In this document: one piece after another, positions 13,601-23,100 of the stretch
Position numbering within the stretch: the first letter of the stretch is position 1
How the letters are laid out: each line of letters opens with the position of its first letter
Source: Limnomonas spitsbergensis
Lineage: Eukaryota; Chlorophyta; Chlorophyceae; Chlamydomonadales
Assembly: GCA_037349105.1 (NCBI GenBank)
Contig: JAYJMM010000113.1
Span: 4,340,001-4,404,000 of the forward strand
Length of the DNA stretch: 64,000 bases
Direction: 5' to 3'
Program-made: the position numbers and the translations under genes
The notes under the pieces: generated by a model
The model's input: only the letters and a program-made list of their open reading frames with translations
Told to the model about the DNA's origin: nothing
Databases searched by the model: none

Positions 13601-16600
13601 AGTCATATTGTCCCTCGTATGCCTTGGTGCAATGGCTGCTTCGGCTGCTGCCGGTGATGCTGCTGCAGTTGCTGCAGCTTAGAACCCTGATGTCATGTTC
13701 TCCACCGTTTGCTTTTCTGCAGTGGCTGCAGCTGTTACCTTGGTTGCCCCCGTAGTTGCTAGTGCTCAAAACCCTGATGTCATGTTGTCCCCCATATGCG
13801 TTGGTGCAACGGCTGCTTCTTGAGGCGGCATTCACCCGTCACACAAAATGTGGGTCCCAGACGGTAAGTGGCCCAAAAATAGCCCTCTCGCTCCTGCCGC
13901 TGCTGCTGCTGCTGCTGTGGCTCTCACACCCCTTTCTGTTCCTCGCATGTGCTCTGCTGCAGCGTCCCGTGATTCTGACTCAGAGCGTGGTGCGTCATGC
14001 TGAAACGATTGCGGAGCTGTCCAACGTTATGAACCTGCCTCTGTTCAATGCGTCGCTGCTGGTGGCAGGTGGGGCAGTGTGTGTGTGGGGGGGGGGGGGG
14101 GCATGGAAGAGACCCATGTCTGCGAGGCGCTGCTGATGGTGTGTTGGGCAGTGTGTGTGTGGGGGGGGGGGCATGGAAGAGGACCATGTCTGCGAGGCGC
14201 TGCTGATGGTGTGTTGGGCAGTGTGTGTGTGGGGGGGGGGGCATGGAAGAGGACCTTGTCTGCGAGGCGCTGCTGATGGTGTGTTGGGCAGTGTGTGAGT
14301 GTGGGGGGGGGGAACTGGGAACTAGGTCAGGGTGGTCTGATTGTGTGTCTCTGCTGGTGGCAGGTGGGGCAGGGGAAGGGGGGGGGGCAGGGAAGGAACT
14401 TTGTGAGCCCTGTTCTTTGTGGCGCTGCTGTTGGCGAGCGGGATGGGCTGGAGGTAGGTGGGACAGGGAGGTACACAGGGAGGGGTGGCACAGAAAGGAA
14501 AGCCATGCCCTGCTGGGGTTGTGAAGGTTGTGAAGGTGTCCCGTGTGAAGGTTGTGAAGGTGCCCTGTGTGAAGGGTGCAAAGGTGTCCCGTGTGAAGGG
14601 TGTGAAGGTGCCCTGTGTTCAGGTGTGAAGGGTGTGAAGGTTGTAGTAGTGTGGGACGAGGATGCTTCCGCGCCAATGCTATGAAGGGTTGGAGAGGGGA
14701 AGTTTGTTGCGATGCCTGAAGCCTCTGTTCGTTTGAGCTTGACTGTTGGCCCCCAAACCCTAGCAAACAATGTGCTTGACCCCAAACCCTAACTAAATAA
14801 GTGCACTGTACCCCAAAGCCCAATTGATAAAGTGGTCTCGACACCAAACCTTAATCGAGAAAGTGCACTTGGCCCCAAACCCTAACTGACGAAGTGTGCT
14901 CGACCAGTGCTTATTTTAAGGATTAAGACAAAGCTTCATTTTACAATGACTCTTTTTCGACTTTCTAAAAGCTCAGATTTATAGTGAACCGAGGCGAAGC
15001 CTCGGTGGGGGGGGGTGCGGGGGGGGCCCAAGCCCCTCCGCCATGGGGGTCCGGGGGCCGCCCCCCCTGTGGGGTTCAGAAACCGTCTCTCGTGAAACAT
15101 AGTTTTCCTTCATTGAAAATGCGTTATATTCAGTGTTCAGGGTCACACCAAGGTTGGGGCATAAGGTCATTTATTCAGCTGTTTAGTGTCAATTATTCCC
15201 AGCTGCTACAAAATTATGCAATCAATCCTACTGCCCTACTGGACCTTCCTGCGTTCCTTCTGCTCTAGCTAGGCCCTATTGGATTCGAAGCCTGCTATAA
15301 AGGTCTTTCTTGCTGCCGTCTTGACCTTGAACTCCGCTAGATTCTTCTTATCGCGGTCTGTTCGTTCGTGCTTGACGATTGTGTCCTTCAAAGTCCCGCT
15401 GTTCGCGTTGCATAACTTGCATTGCCACATGTACTTGTTCAAGCTGTCGTTAAAACCGCGATCAATCAGCTACTCCCTTCGCGAATCACCGTCTTCGAAG
15501 TAAGATTCTTGGAAGGCATTCGTCCCACAGCCTTTATAGCGGCCATGGTTTCTGATTTCCACGCGTCGAATTTTCACACATTCGGCGCATGAATAGTAGG
15601 CCACAGTAGGCCCCAGTAGACCTGAGCTGAGATCTCGTGACTCATCAGGTTCGGACACGCACTCCCCCTGCTCTCCACCTCCTAGCCTGTTCACCACGAC
15701 TCCCCGAGCCTTTTCGCTGCCCTGCTACGCTCTAAAACTTGCAGAATCTAGCCCTGCTCGAGAATTCCAGGGGCTGACTGAGCTACTTCGCGTGCTGACT
15801 GTGTATCAGTCTACTGTGATCTACTGTGGTCTACTATACTATCCATGCACCGAATGTGTGAAAATTCGACGCGTGGAAATCATAAACCATGGCCGCTTTA
15901 ACTGTTCTCCAAGCGCCATCGCTATGGCCTTTCAAAGCTTAATCAGACATTTAACCCCTAGCATTGGAGTGGCAGTTTGAGAAGCAATCTCGGCAGTCAC
16001 AAGTGAAATATGCGAAAACCTAGGTTGCATCGTGCCGGCCAGCGTCGATTTACGCCCCATTTATCGTGATTCACGATATATCGTGCCTTCAAATAACCAC
16101 TGTGCTCGACCCCCAAACCTAACTGACACAATGTACTTGACCCCAAAACCTGGTTGCCCAAAGTGTACTTGTCCCTCAACCCTTAAGAAATATGGGTACC
16201 TGACCCTGAACCCTAACCGGTAAATGTACTGGCCCCCAAACCCTAACTGATAATGTGTACATGACCCCAAACCCAAATTGATAAAGTGTACGGAAAGCAG
16301 GTATTTTTGGTGCATCCCTGGCCCCTGGCCTGCATTTGAATAACTGATGTCCCCTATCCGATAGGGCCTATCGACCTCCGGTTGCACGTGGTTCGTGGTT
16401 TAAACCAGTGTTAATTGAAGTGCACGCTAGACTGCCTTTCTCAGGCCGCTGGGCTGGCACTGCCTTTCTGAGGCCGCTGGGCTGGCACTGCTGTGTCGAT
16501 GGGGGACAAATCTCGTTGGTCCCGCAGCTAGTGACTCAAGCAGCAGAGTTTACTGCCACATGCCTCAACGGTCGCAGGCTCTGATGTAGCTGTGCGTAGC

Positions 16601-18056
16601 GGTGATGGAGCTGAATTGTAGCAGCTGCTGCATCCTCAAATATACCGTGGTGAATGCCAATTGTTTCCATCTGGTGTGCCGATTGGCACTGCGAGGCCCG
16701 TTTGGAAAAAGGCTGTTGGGTGGATATTTAAGTATATGCTGGAACAGCAGCTGTGTGAATATGTGAAAGTGGAGGGGGCACACGCATGTGCACACGTCGG
16801 CTGGGGCTGCTGGGTATGAACCTCCATGCCTTGTTCACACATTGTCTTGTTTAAGTGAACTGGCGTGAATGGGTGGGGACGCAGGTCAGCCGGGACTGCT
16901 TGGTATGAATATTCATGCCATGTTCACACATTATTTTTAATGTTAACTGGTGTGAATGCGTGGTGGTGCAGGTCAGCCGGGGCTGCTGGGTATGAACCGG
17001 TCGCGCATCCGTATCAAGTGGACGCGTCTCAAGGTGCTAGCAGGCGCGCACCCGCCTTGGCGCGAGCAGCTTGCGGGCTACGCGCCACCGTCGCTGGCGC
17101 GCTGCCTTGTCGCATCTGACGCCGCGATAGAGAGGCTGGCGACCGTGATGGAGCGGGGCGGGCAGGACGACCCCAACGCGGCTAAACTCAAGAGGGTGAG
17201 AGGAGAGCGGTGTGGGATGCGATCTGGGGGGGGGGGGGCGGGGCCTTGGTGGCTAAGCTCAAGAGGATGAGGGGAGAGGGGAGTGAGATGCTATCGGGAG
17301 GGGAGGTGCAGTCTGCGACCAGGGGCAAGAGGGCGCAGAGAGGCTTGGGCTGAGGGGATGCAAGGTTTTGAGCAGAGCAAGCAGCGGCGGCCAAATTCAA
17401 GGGTTTGGAGCTGGCTCAGGTAGTCAGGGGATAAGGGTTTAGTATTAGAATTAGAAGCAGGCTCAGGGATGTAAGGGATCACGATTAGGGGTAGGCTCAT
17501 TTAGTCAGGGGATGATGGTTTAGGAGCGGGAGCATGCTCGGGGAGATAAGGGATCAGGGTTCAGGATAGAAGCATGCTCAGGTAGTCAGGGGATGAGGGT
17601 TGAGGATAAACTGGCTTGGTGAGCCAGCAGGATGGGTGCGGTGCAGTACACTGTGGTGGGACTGATCTGGGTGAGGGGCAAAGGCCAGGGTGGGGAGAAA
17701 AACCTTCACTCCATATATACAAGTAGAGAACCGGTATGTGTATGGGACGATTGGATCATCCGTATGTGCCTCACCCAATAACCTGTATACATTATGTTTC
17801 ACACATGTACTTTCTGACCCTGTCGGTTTGGTCCCCCCTTTCTTAATGTATGTTCCCCATATGAAGTGTACCTGATGAGGTGTTTCCCATCCATTTGGAT
17901 CTGCAGATCCTGAGCATGAAAGAAGACCGGTTCCAGGCTGCCTTCCCGGAACGTAAGATAAGCCAGCGGAAGGGCAAGCCGCCAGCCCCCCTCGTGTCAG
18001 CCCCCTTGGGGACGGTCTCTCCAGAGGCGGCACCCGTAGGCGGCACCCTCCACTGA
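4615..18056 (+). CDS. Large mTERF-like helical-repeat protein, nine-exon model
   Basis: Proposed exons: 4615-6773, 8274-8478, 9285-9503, 10096-10173, 11375-11482, 13007-13099, 13963-14068, 16972-17195 and 17907-18056. All splice phases agree and give 1113 residues. Residues 1 to about 720 are low-complexity, with poly-Q, poly-S and Pro/Ala runs and R/K-rich patches. From about residue 790, short leucine-rich helical repeats follow: LLETRLPEKAFYG, LQREPTLLVRHPSWLLQ, FDQVLGLQPAECIQFALRN, MNELGDLLGLQPAEARRLVM, LRQRPVILTQ and PGLLGMNRSRIRIKW. This resembles the mTERF pattern (two or three helices with a central proline), a family that binds nucleic acid in chloroplasts and mitochondria. The assignment is by pattern only; another alpha-solenoid family is possible. 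The start codon and the first 200 residues are uncertain, and no clear transit peptide is visible. The introns contain several junction-bearing repeats and one 1.2 kb element. Confidence 0.6.
6790..6950 (+). repeat. 11-bp minisatellite at the exon 1 donor
   Basis: About 14 imperfect units of ggtgctgggca start some 20 bases after the exon 1 donor of the mTERF-like gene (CCAG|gtgcgtggg at 6773/6774). The unit looks like an amplified version of the donor neighbourhood, each copy containing cagGTgct. Confidence 0.8.
7011..7196 (+). repeat. Short dispersed repeat family A, copy 1
   Basis: A roughly 180-bp sequence starting gccagtgtttctttt and ending with a gtgtagctgacttgcagctg segment. It contains a ggggcctccg...ggccggagtgtag core. 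Two further copies lie at 7418-7592 and 10842-11030, all in introns of the same gene and in the same orientation. The size and dispersal suggest a SINE- or MITE-like element, but no Pol III boxes, terminal inverted repeats or target duplications are clear. Confidence 0.7.
7418..7592 (+). repeat. Short dispersed repeat family A, copy 2
   Basis: It aligns with copies 1 and 3 from gccagtgtttgtttttt through ggggcctctggccggaggc to a gacatgtagctgaatcacg end. It shares the last 20 bases more closely with copy 3 than with copy 1. Confidence 0.7.
7661..7740 (+). repeat. Short dispersed repeat family B, copy 1
   Basis: The core is tgctacggccaaacgggtgg followed by tttccgtaatccatgcctc. Related copies are at 13452-13540 and 29228-29300. 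The core vaguely recalls a tRNA-like head with a ggtagctca start and a g(g)tttccgtaatcc block, so a degenerate tRNA-derived SINE is possible, but no cloverleaf can be drawn with confidence. Confidence 0.55.
8471..9045 (+). repeat. 49-bp minisatellite carrying the exon 2 donor
   Basis: About 12 units of roughly 49 bp. Each contains gatgtgaggcggcctgaacc, then a CCCTAAAC motif and a cggacaccctaaaccataac segment. The first unit overlaps the predicted donor of exon 2 (GAT|gtgagg, 8478/8479) of the mTERF-like gene, so every unit restates that 5' splice site. Confidence 0.9.
9899..9935 (+). repeat. Copy of the exon 4 acceptor upstream of the real one
   Basis: The stretch tggccatgtcctgatgcag followed by GCCTTGG at 9924 closely matches the real 3' splice site of exon 4 of the mTERF-like gene (tggccatgtcatgatgcag ending at 10095, then GCCCTTG). 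The intervening sequence is made of ccctgaaccctgagt-type repeats. Confidence 0.75.
10313..10352 (+). repeat. Copy of the exon 4 3' end and donor in intron 4
   Basis: CCAGTTTGCCATGAAGGACA followed by CAGCGTTG|gtcagtgggg repeats the end of exon 4 of the mTERF-like gene (CCAGTTTGCCCTAAGGAACA then CGGCGTTG|gtaagctggg, ending at 10173), including its donor. Confidence 0.8.
10842..11030 (+). repeat. Short dispersed repeat family A, copy 3
   Basis: It matches copies at 7011 and 7418 along most of its length, with the ggggcctccggccagcggcc core and the gtagctgaatcacg end. It lies in intron 4 of the mTERF-like gene. Confidence 0.7.
11611..11770 (+). repeat. Donor-side copies in intron 5
   Basis: Two copies (near 11611-11640 and 11738-11765) restate the end of exon 5 of the mTERF-like gene plus its donor. 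The real site is AACACTACCTTG|gtgaggaag at 11482/11483; the copies read gacaccaccttagtgaggga and gacaccttttggtgaggcgg. The following ctttcag...gacac..tgcctta segments also recur. Confidence 0.6.
12050..12345 (+). repeat. About 30-bp minisatellite with TTTAGGG motif
   Basis: Roughly nine units of gggtttagggtctctttcag plus cccttgag. The unit contains the plant-type telomere word TTTAGGG, but this is an intronic minisatellite, not a telomere. Confidence 0.85.
13452..13540 (+). repeat. Short dispersed repeat family B, copy 2
   Basis: Core tgctacggccgaacgagtgg then cttccttaatccccgcctc, closest to the copy at 29228. It lies in intron 6 of the mTERF-like gene. Confidence 0.55.
13597..13840 (+). repeat. 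About 86-bp tandem repeat upstream of exon 7
   Basis: Three diverged units share tcatgttgtcccccatatgc, ttggtgcaacggctgcttc and aaccctgatg. They lie just before the acceptor of exon 7 of the mTERF-like gene at 13963. Confidence 0.7.
14050..14335 (+). repeat. About 62-bp minisatellite derived from the exon 7 donor
   Basis: The exon 7 end GTCGCTGCTGGTGGCAG|gtgg (14068/14069) followed by gcagtgtgtgtg and a poly-G run is restated about three times as gaggcgctgctgatggtgtg then ttgggcagtgtgtgtgtggg. Weaker echoes occur at 14350-14450. The array holds poly-G tracts of 10-14 bases. Confidence 0.8.
14752..14905 (+). repeat. About 32-bp CCCTAA-rich minisatellite, left part
   Basis: Four to five units of ccccaaaccctaactgataa plus a gtgcactcgac-type segment. 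The same array resumes at 16102-16290 after a 1196-bp insertion. Confidence 0.85.
14906..16101. mobile_element. DNA-transposon-like element with TIRs and 10-bp target duplication
   Basis: The left end AGTGCTTATTTTAAGG and the inverted right end AGTGGTTATTTGAAGG match at 14 of 16 positions. The element is flanked on both sides by gtgctcgacc (14896-14905 and 16102-16111) and splits a minisatellite array. Inside, the - strand of about 15290-15600 reads as a broken frame with CAECVKIRRVEIRNHG, an in-frame stop, then MWQCKLCNANSGTLKDTIVK and HERTDRDKKN, which looks like a BED/C2H2-type zinc-binding segment of a transposase. A 10-bp duplication would suit a Mutator-like element, but the class is not settled. 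The short target repeat could be mimicked by the surrounding array. Confidence 0.65.
15537..15897. repeat. Long inverted repeat (fold-back) inside the element at 14906-16101
   Basis: 15537-15620 (agcggccatggtttctgatt, ccacgcgtcgaattttcaca, cattcgg...) is the near-perfect inverse of about 15815-15897, with some 200 bases between. One arm duplicates the zinc-finger-upstream coding segment (CVKIRRVEI) in inverted orientation, so the inner copy probably arose by an inverted duplication. Confidence 0.8.
16102..16290 (+). repeat. About 32-bp CCCTAA-rich minisatellite, right part
   Basis: Continues the array of 14752-14905 with units such as ccccaaaccctaactgataa and tgtgtacatgac. Confidence 0.85.
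16780..16990 (+). repeat. Acceptor-side copies before exon 8
   Basis: The acceptor of exon 8 of the mTERF-like gene (gtggtggtgcag|GTCAGCCGGGGCTGC, 16971/16972) is preceded by two copies. One is near 16878-16915 (ggacgcaggtcagccgggac), and one near 16795-16835 (acacgtcggctggggctgct). Each is followed by tgggtatgaa, then ttcatgcc...ttgttcacacatt. The period is about 90 bp. Confidence 0.8.
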
Positions 18057-20157
18057 GACGGCACCACCAGCAATGACACCTCAGGAGATGAGGCCTCTGA
18101 GAAGACTGTGATATAGGTGGCCCCGGCACTCTGACTGGGGGATGAGTATGGAATCCCCCGCGTTTTTTTGTTTTGTAACAAGAACTTAAGCCACGCTGCA
18201 GCTGTGCATCACGGCCGGCGGCTGGGGGAGGGGGGAGGGCTTTCAGTAGCAGATCCTGTTGCTTGGGCAGTTGGGCCACTGGCCGTGGGCCAGTCATGGT
18301 TTTGTTAATAAGGGCCCAGTAGAGGGTGCACAGTAGTCTTTCCCATAGGGGGTGAAGGTCACACTAAAATCAACAATGACGGGGAGGCAGTCCTCAGGGA
18401 AACAGTTTTCGTGGAGATGGTGCCCAAGGCAGATTGATAATTCAGCAGCCAATGGGTGGTGACGCTTAGACCTCGAGATGGTGCAACACGCAATCCCATA
18501 CTTGAGCAGCTAGTGGGTGGCGACGCTTAAACCTGGATATGATGCTGCATGCAATCCCATACTTGAGCAGCCAGTAGGGGGGTGATGATTGACCCTCAAG
18601 ATGGTGCTTCAGGCAACTCCATACTTCAGCAGCTAGTGTAAGAGCGGCGATGAACTCTGAACATGGTGCTTCAGGCAATTTGGTACTCTAGCAGGCCAGT
18701 ATGGGGGGAGTCTCTGCCTTTGCAGATATCCACCTTGGAATCGGTAGTTGTGGCTGTTTGACACTCAAGCATCTAGGAGGGTGTCAATGACATAACATCT
18801 CTGGGCCATCGTGAAAAGGCTAGGTGTGGTGGGATTTCATGCCTATCACAGGTGCAGCTTACGTGTAATGGGCATTTCCCTGACAGTGCTAGAGAGTGAT
18901 GAATTGATAATCTCTAGTTGTTTGTGGGGGATGTCCAATACAGGAGGCTTCAGCAGGTTCAGTATGCCCGGGCGTCATTGAGTAACTGATGGAGGCTGTC
19001 CGGGTGGACAAGGATGCCCTGTTCACGAGAATACTGCCTGTTTTCAGGGGGATGCCCATGTCTTGACTTGTTTGAGTTACGTTTGCTCGCATCGTCCTGC
19101 TTTCTGTTGTTTCCAGAGGCGGACATGTTCCGATCCCAGTGCCTCAGAAAGTCTGGAACAGTGAGAATCTACTGCCTTGCCTAAATCTCCTTACATCGAG
19201 GTGCAGTGTCTTCCACCGTGTGTGAGTATCAGCATATTGTAAGATTTGTAATCCGTTGAGAGTCAGAAAGGCATGACTGGAACTTGCACCCGCAATAGTG
19301 GTCATACAAATGACACCATCCAGCTGTCCCCCACATATCGTCCGAGCCAGCTGTCCTCGAGTTGAAATCAGAGGCTGATGCCGGATCGTAGCCTGTTTCA
19401 AATGCCATACACATCAACAGTAGTTTGACGGTATTTTGGGCGCCCACGCGGCCCAGCCTGAAGGTACGATCAAGGCATGTCCGTTAGGCACAAACAAATA
19501 AGCCAATAAAAGTCGTCCAAATGAGTGTGTGTGTGTGTCGACTTCCTTGAGTTGTGGTCAAAGGGGATCCAGCTAGCCAGCTAGGTGTCATGATCTGAAA
19601 CTGACTCTAGCAAACAGAGGCTTGGATGCAGTGCTGCTTTATCTGCTCGAGTTCCAATCCCTGCACAATATGTGCCACTTTTTCTATGTTGCATGGTGTT
19701 GTTGGATCACGGAGTGCCAGCGTCCCTACTTCTTGCTGCTTTAGCACTAACCAAAGCAGCCATAAATGGTGCAGGTGCTTAGAACAGTGCATGCCCGCTG
19801 GGCCCTACTGAATTCATGGCCTCATGGGGCTGGTAGAGTGGTAGGAGATGAGCAAGCTCAATTCCAGCTACCATGCACAGCCAGGACCATGGTGCAAGTT
19901 AAGTCTCACACCCACAGAGCATCTTCGTCCATGGCCCGTCCATGGCATGTCCATGGCACGCCCATGTCATATCATGAAAAAACAGCCCTGACATGTTCAG
20001 GCGCAACCAAGCTCCAGGGCAGCACGAATCTCGGCCTCCAGTACTCCTGCAAGACAAGACGCAGGGGGCTAAGTTCGTCAGAATTCAAATTCCCTGGTTG
20101 GAGAGCCATGGGGCTCTATCCTCCACCTGGGAGTCAGTCCTGCCTATCCATTAGCCT
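18057..20157. other. Intergenic region between convergent genes
   Basis: This stretch separates the 3' ends of the mTERF-like gene (+) and the kinase gene (-). It contains the 61-bp repeat at 18437-18710, a short (GT)n at 19526-19538 and the dispersed block near 18783. No exon series was recognised. Confidence 0.6.
18437..18710 (+). repeat. About 61-bp tandem repeat
   Basis: Four to five diverged units share gcaatcccatacttgagcag, c(t/c)agt(a/g)gg and gatggtgctt. They lie downstream of the mTERF-like gene stop codon. Confidence 0.75.
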
Positions 20158-23100
20158 TTAAACCATGCACCATACATCCATGAGAGTTGTAACAGCCGAG
20201 CAAGCTCCTTGTGGAGATGCAGCTCCCTCGCGTCTTCTAAAGCCCCTTGCGAGCTGTGCAATACTAAATTCTGAAACCAATTCCGAAACAGGGCGACGCA
20301 GCATTTCCTTCCAGACCTACCCGCCACATGACCCGCAGTTGGCCGCTCCTCAGCCTTCTCCAGCCACGCCTTGACCAGCAGCTGCCGCACCCAGGGCGAC
20401 CAGCTGCGGTTGATGGGCGGCCGCTTGGCCTTCCGGGCCACAGCCTCCACTACCGCTGCTCCGCACATGCCCGCCCACGGACTCTGCTCCGACAGTGCCT
20501 CCCACAGGCAGCAGGCCAGGCCAAACACGTCAGCAGCCGGGCCCACTGGGAGCGCTGAGCCGGGCAGCAGGTCCTGAGTGGAAACAAGGGGGGGGGGGGC
20601 GTCAGGAGAGAGGTTTTGAAAATGGGGAACCTGGTATGTGCGACTAGATACAGACGAGAAGGGGGCAGGGCTGCTGATTGCCAGTATCCTGCCACACTGT
20701 TTCCGAGGCCCTCACTTCACCCTGCGGGGCGCAGCGTCCTTTCTTTCGCCCTGTGGTAGGGCAGCCGAGGGAGAGCGGTAACCAGGACATCATGCCCTGG
20801 AAGAGAGCCATGGTTCAGGGTTTATGGTATGGACGCTTACCCATGGTTAAAGGTTATTAGGGGGTCATGGTTCAGATCTTACCCCATTTTCAGCTGGACC
20901 AGAAATCAGGCAAGCCATCGCACCTCGGTAGCTGCTGGGCAGCCGTGGAAACTAGCACCCCCAGATTTTGTAATATAGAGATATTCAGAGATCTCACCTC
21001 AGGCGCGGCATAGTGCGCAGTGCCCTGCAGGGTGTGGCTGCTCAGCAGCTGGGTGCCACCCATCTCGAGCTCGTGCGAGACTGCAGCAGACACCCCGGGT
21101 GCAGAGAGCGGCGGCTGGACAAGCAGGGCAGGTGGCAGCGGCGGCGAGGCGGCGTAAGAGACAGAGCTGAAGACGCTGCCCTCGTCGCCGTCATCAAACA
21201 GGTTGGCCAGCCAGCCGTCGGTGCCCACATCAGCCTCTATCGTCGCACCGTGGGCGGCGGCTGCCGCCATCCCCGCGGCAACCTCGTTGCAGCTGTAGCT
21301 GTCGAAGCCGCGCGCTGGCTGCAGAGAGAAAGAGTCCATGTGGCCGCATTCGTAACTATCGACACAGCGTTGGCGCTTTGGGGCTGGAGCCGCCGCCGCC
21401 GCCGCAATGTCCAACGAATCCATACCATAGTCCACACCACCACCGGCAGGACCATCTTCTTCCAAATGCAACAGCGAGCTGTCGTCCTCCGCGTCGTCCC
21501 AGCCGCGTCCGAGGATTGAATCAAATAAGCCTGCGTCGTCCTCCTCCCACAAAGACAGGGATGGAAACGCTGGCGGAGGCGGCACAGCGGCCGCCGCGGC
21601 GTGTGCAACCAAATGCTCCTCCTTCCACTGTTGCGCCTGTGGTGGCGGCATAGCCACAGCTGTTGCTGCCGCAAGCCTGGCCACTCCGAAGTCTGCTAGC
21701 ATGGCCGCTCCGTCGGCCCCTATCAGCACATTCAACGGCTTGACGTCCCGGTGCACCACTGGCTCGGGCAGCGAGGCCAGGTGGTCCAGCGCGGCGGCAA
21801 CATCACGCAGCAGGCACAGTAGCACCACACGCCTCTGGCGCCCGGCCGCAGCGCCAAGCACCGGGTGCTGTCGCTGCGCTGGCGGCATGCCGTTAAGGCA
21901 ACCCAGCAGCTGTTGCATCGGCAGGCCCAGGCGCAGAGACAGCCTGGACAACACGGCTTGCTCCACCCGGCTTGCATGCTCCTGCTGCTGCGGGTTGTGG
22001 GGGGGCGATCCTCCCATGTTGCATGGGCTGCTGCCATGCACATAATCAGCCAGGGTGCCCAACTCAGCAAGCTCCTGTAGCAGTTGGAATGAGAGAGGGC
22101 AGACAGTGCAGAGATATAAACAGTTGTGCGGGTGTGCGTGTAGGGGGGCGGGGGGGAGCTTTGACGTAGACTCAAGGGATCCGGAGGAGATTCGTTGCTA
22201 GCTGGCAAAAAAGTTGCCCGAGACCTGTACATTTATGGAATTACTGCATGGTGTTACAAGGCATGTGAATTTATTCACTGAAAAGAAACACTGAATTCAC
22301 TGGGGGAAAAAACACTGAATTCACTGAAAAGGAACACTGAATTCACAGCCTGGGGTGGCTGGGGGGTACGAGGGGAGCTGCTTCAGTAGCCAATGTGGGT
22401 CATGACTCAACAGAGAGAGACAGGCGCCATCGCTGAACAAGGAGGAAGGGAGAACAGGCATTGAAAGAGAGGGAGCGAGGGCTTCCTGAGAGCTTACCTG
22501 CCCACGCAGGGGCACCTGCCTGCGAGCTCCTGCCCTAGAGGCTCACCAGCCTGGCAGCCTGCGAGCCCATCTGCCCTAGAGGCTCACCAGCCTGGCAGCC
22601 TGCGAGCCCACCTGCATGCGGTGCTCAACTACTGCTCACCAGCCTACCCGTGAGCACTCACCAGCCTGCGAGCCCACCTGCCCGCCAGCGCTCAACAGTG
22701 GCAAGCTCACCTGCACAATGCACACTGTCCCCAGCAACGGGTCAGCATTGCCGTAGTGCATGGGAACGATGTTCGGATGGCTGAGCCCGGGCAGCAGCTC
22801 CGCCTCGATGCGGAAGCTGAGCAACATGCTATCCTCAGACACCGTCCCCGCTGGCCCTCCCTGCGCCCTGAGCTCGTGAGGCTTCATCAGCTTGACAGCC
22901 ACGTCCTTGAACCGGCTGCCGCAGCTGTCAGTTGAGAGCGTGCCGCGGAAGACAGCCCCAAAGGTGCCAGTGCTCAAGCGCGTGTGGCAGACCACATGGG
23001 TCGGGTTCTCTGGCTCCACAGCACCCTCCTGGTTATAGTATGAACGGCCGGAGGTCTCCCACACTGGCGACGCCTGTGAGGCAGCAGCAGGCAGCTGCAG

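Noticed and set aside
13924..14847. 307-codon - strand frame as a gene
   Set aside because: It is antisense to exon 7 of the mTERF-like gene and to a poly-G/minisatellite array, giving His/Pro/Ser/Thr repeats only.
14984..15062. Rho-independent-style terminator at the gaggcgaagcctc palindrome and poly-G
   Set aside because: This is a eukaryotic nuclear intron inside a TIR element; the palindrome is short and without a U-tract.
21013..21674. Long frames on the + strand opposite the kinase
   Set aside because: They are shadow frames of the GC-rich kinase exon, where the - strand carries HRD, DFG and APE motifs.
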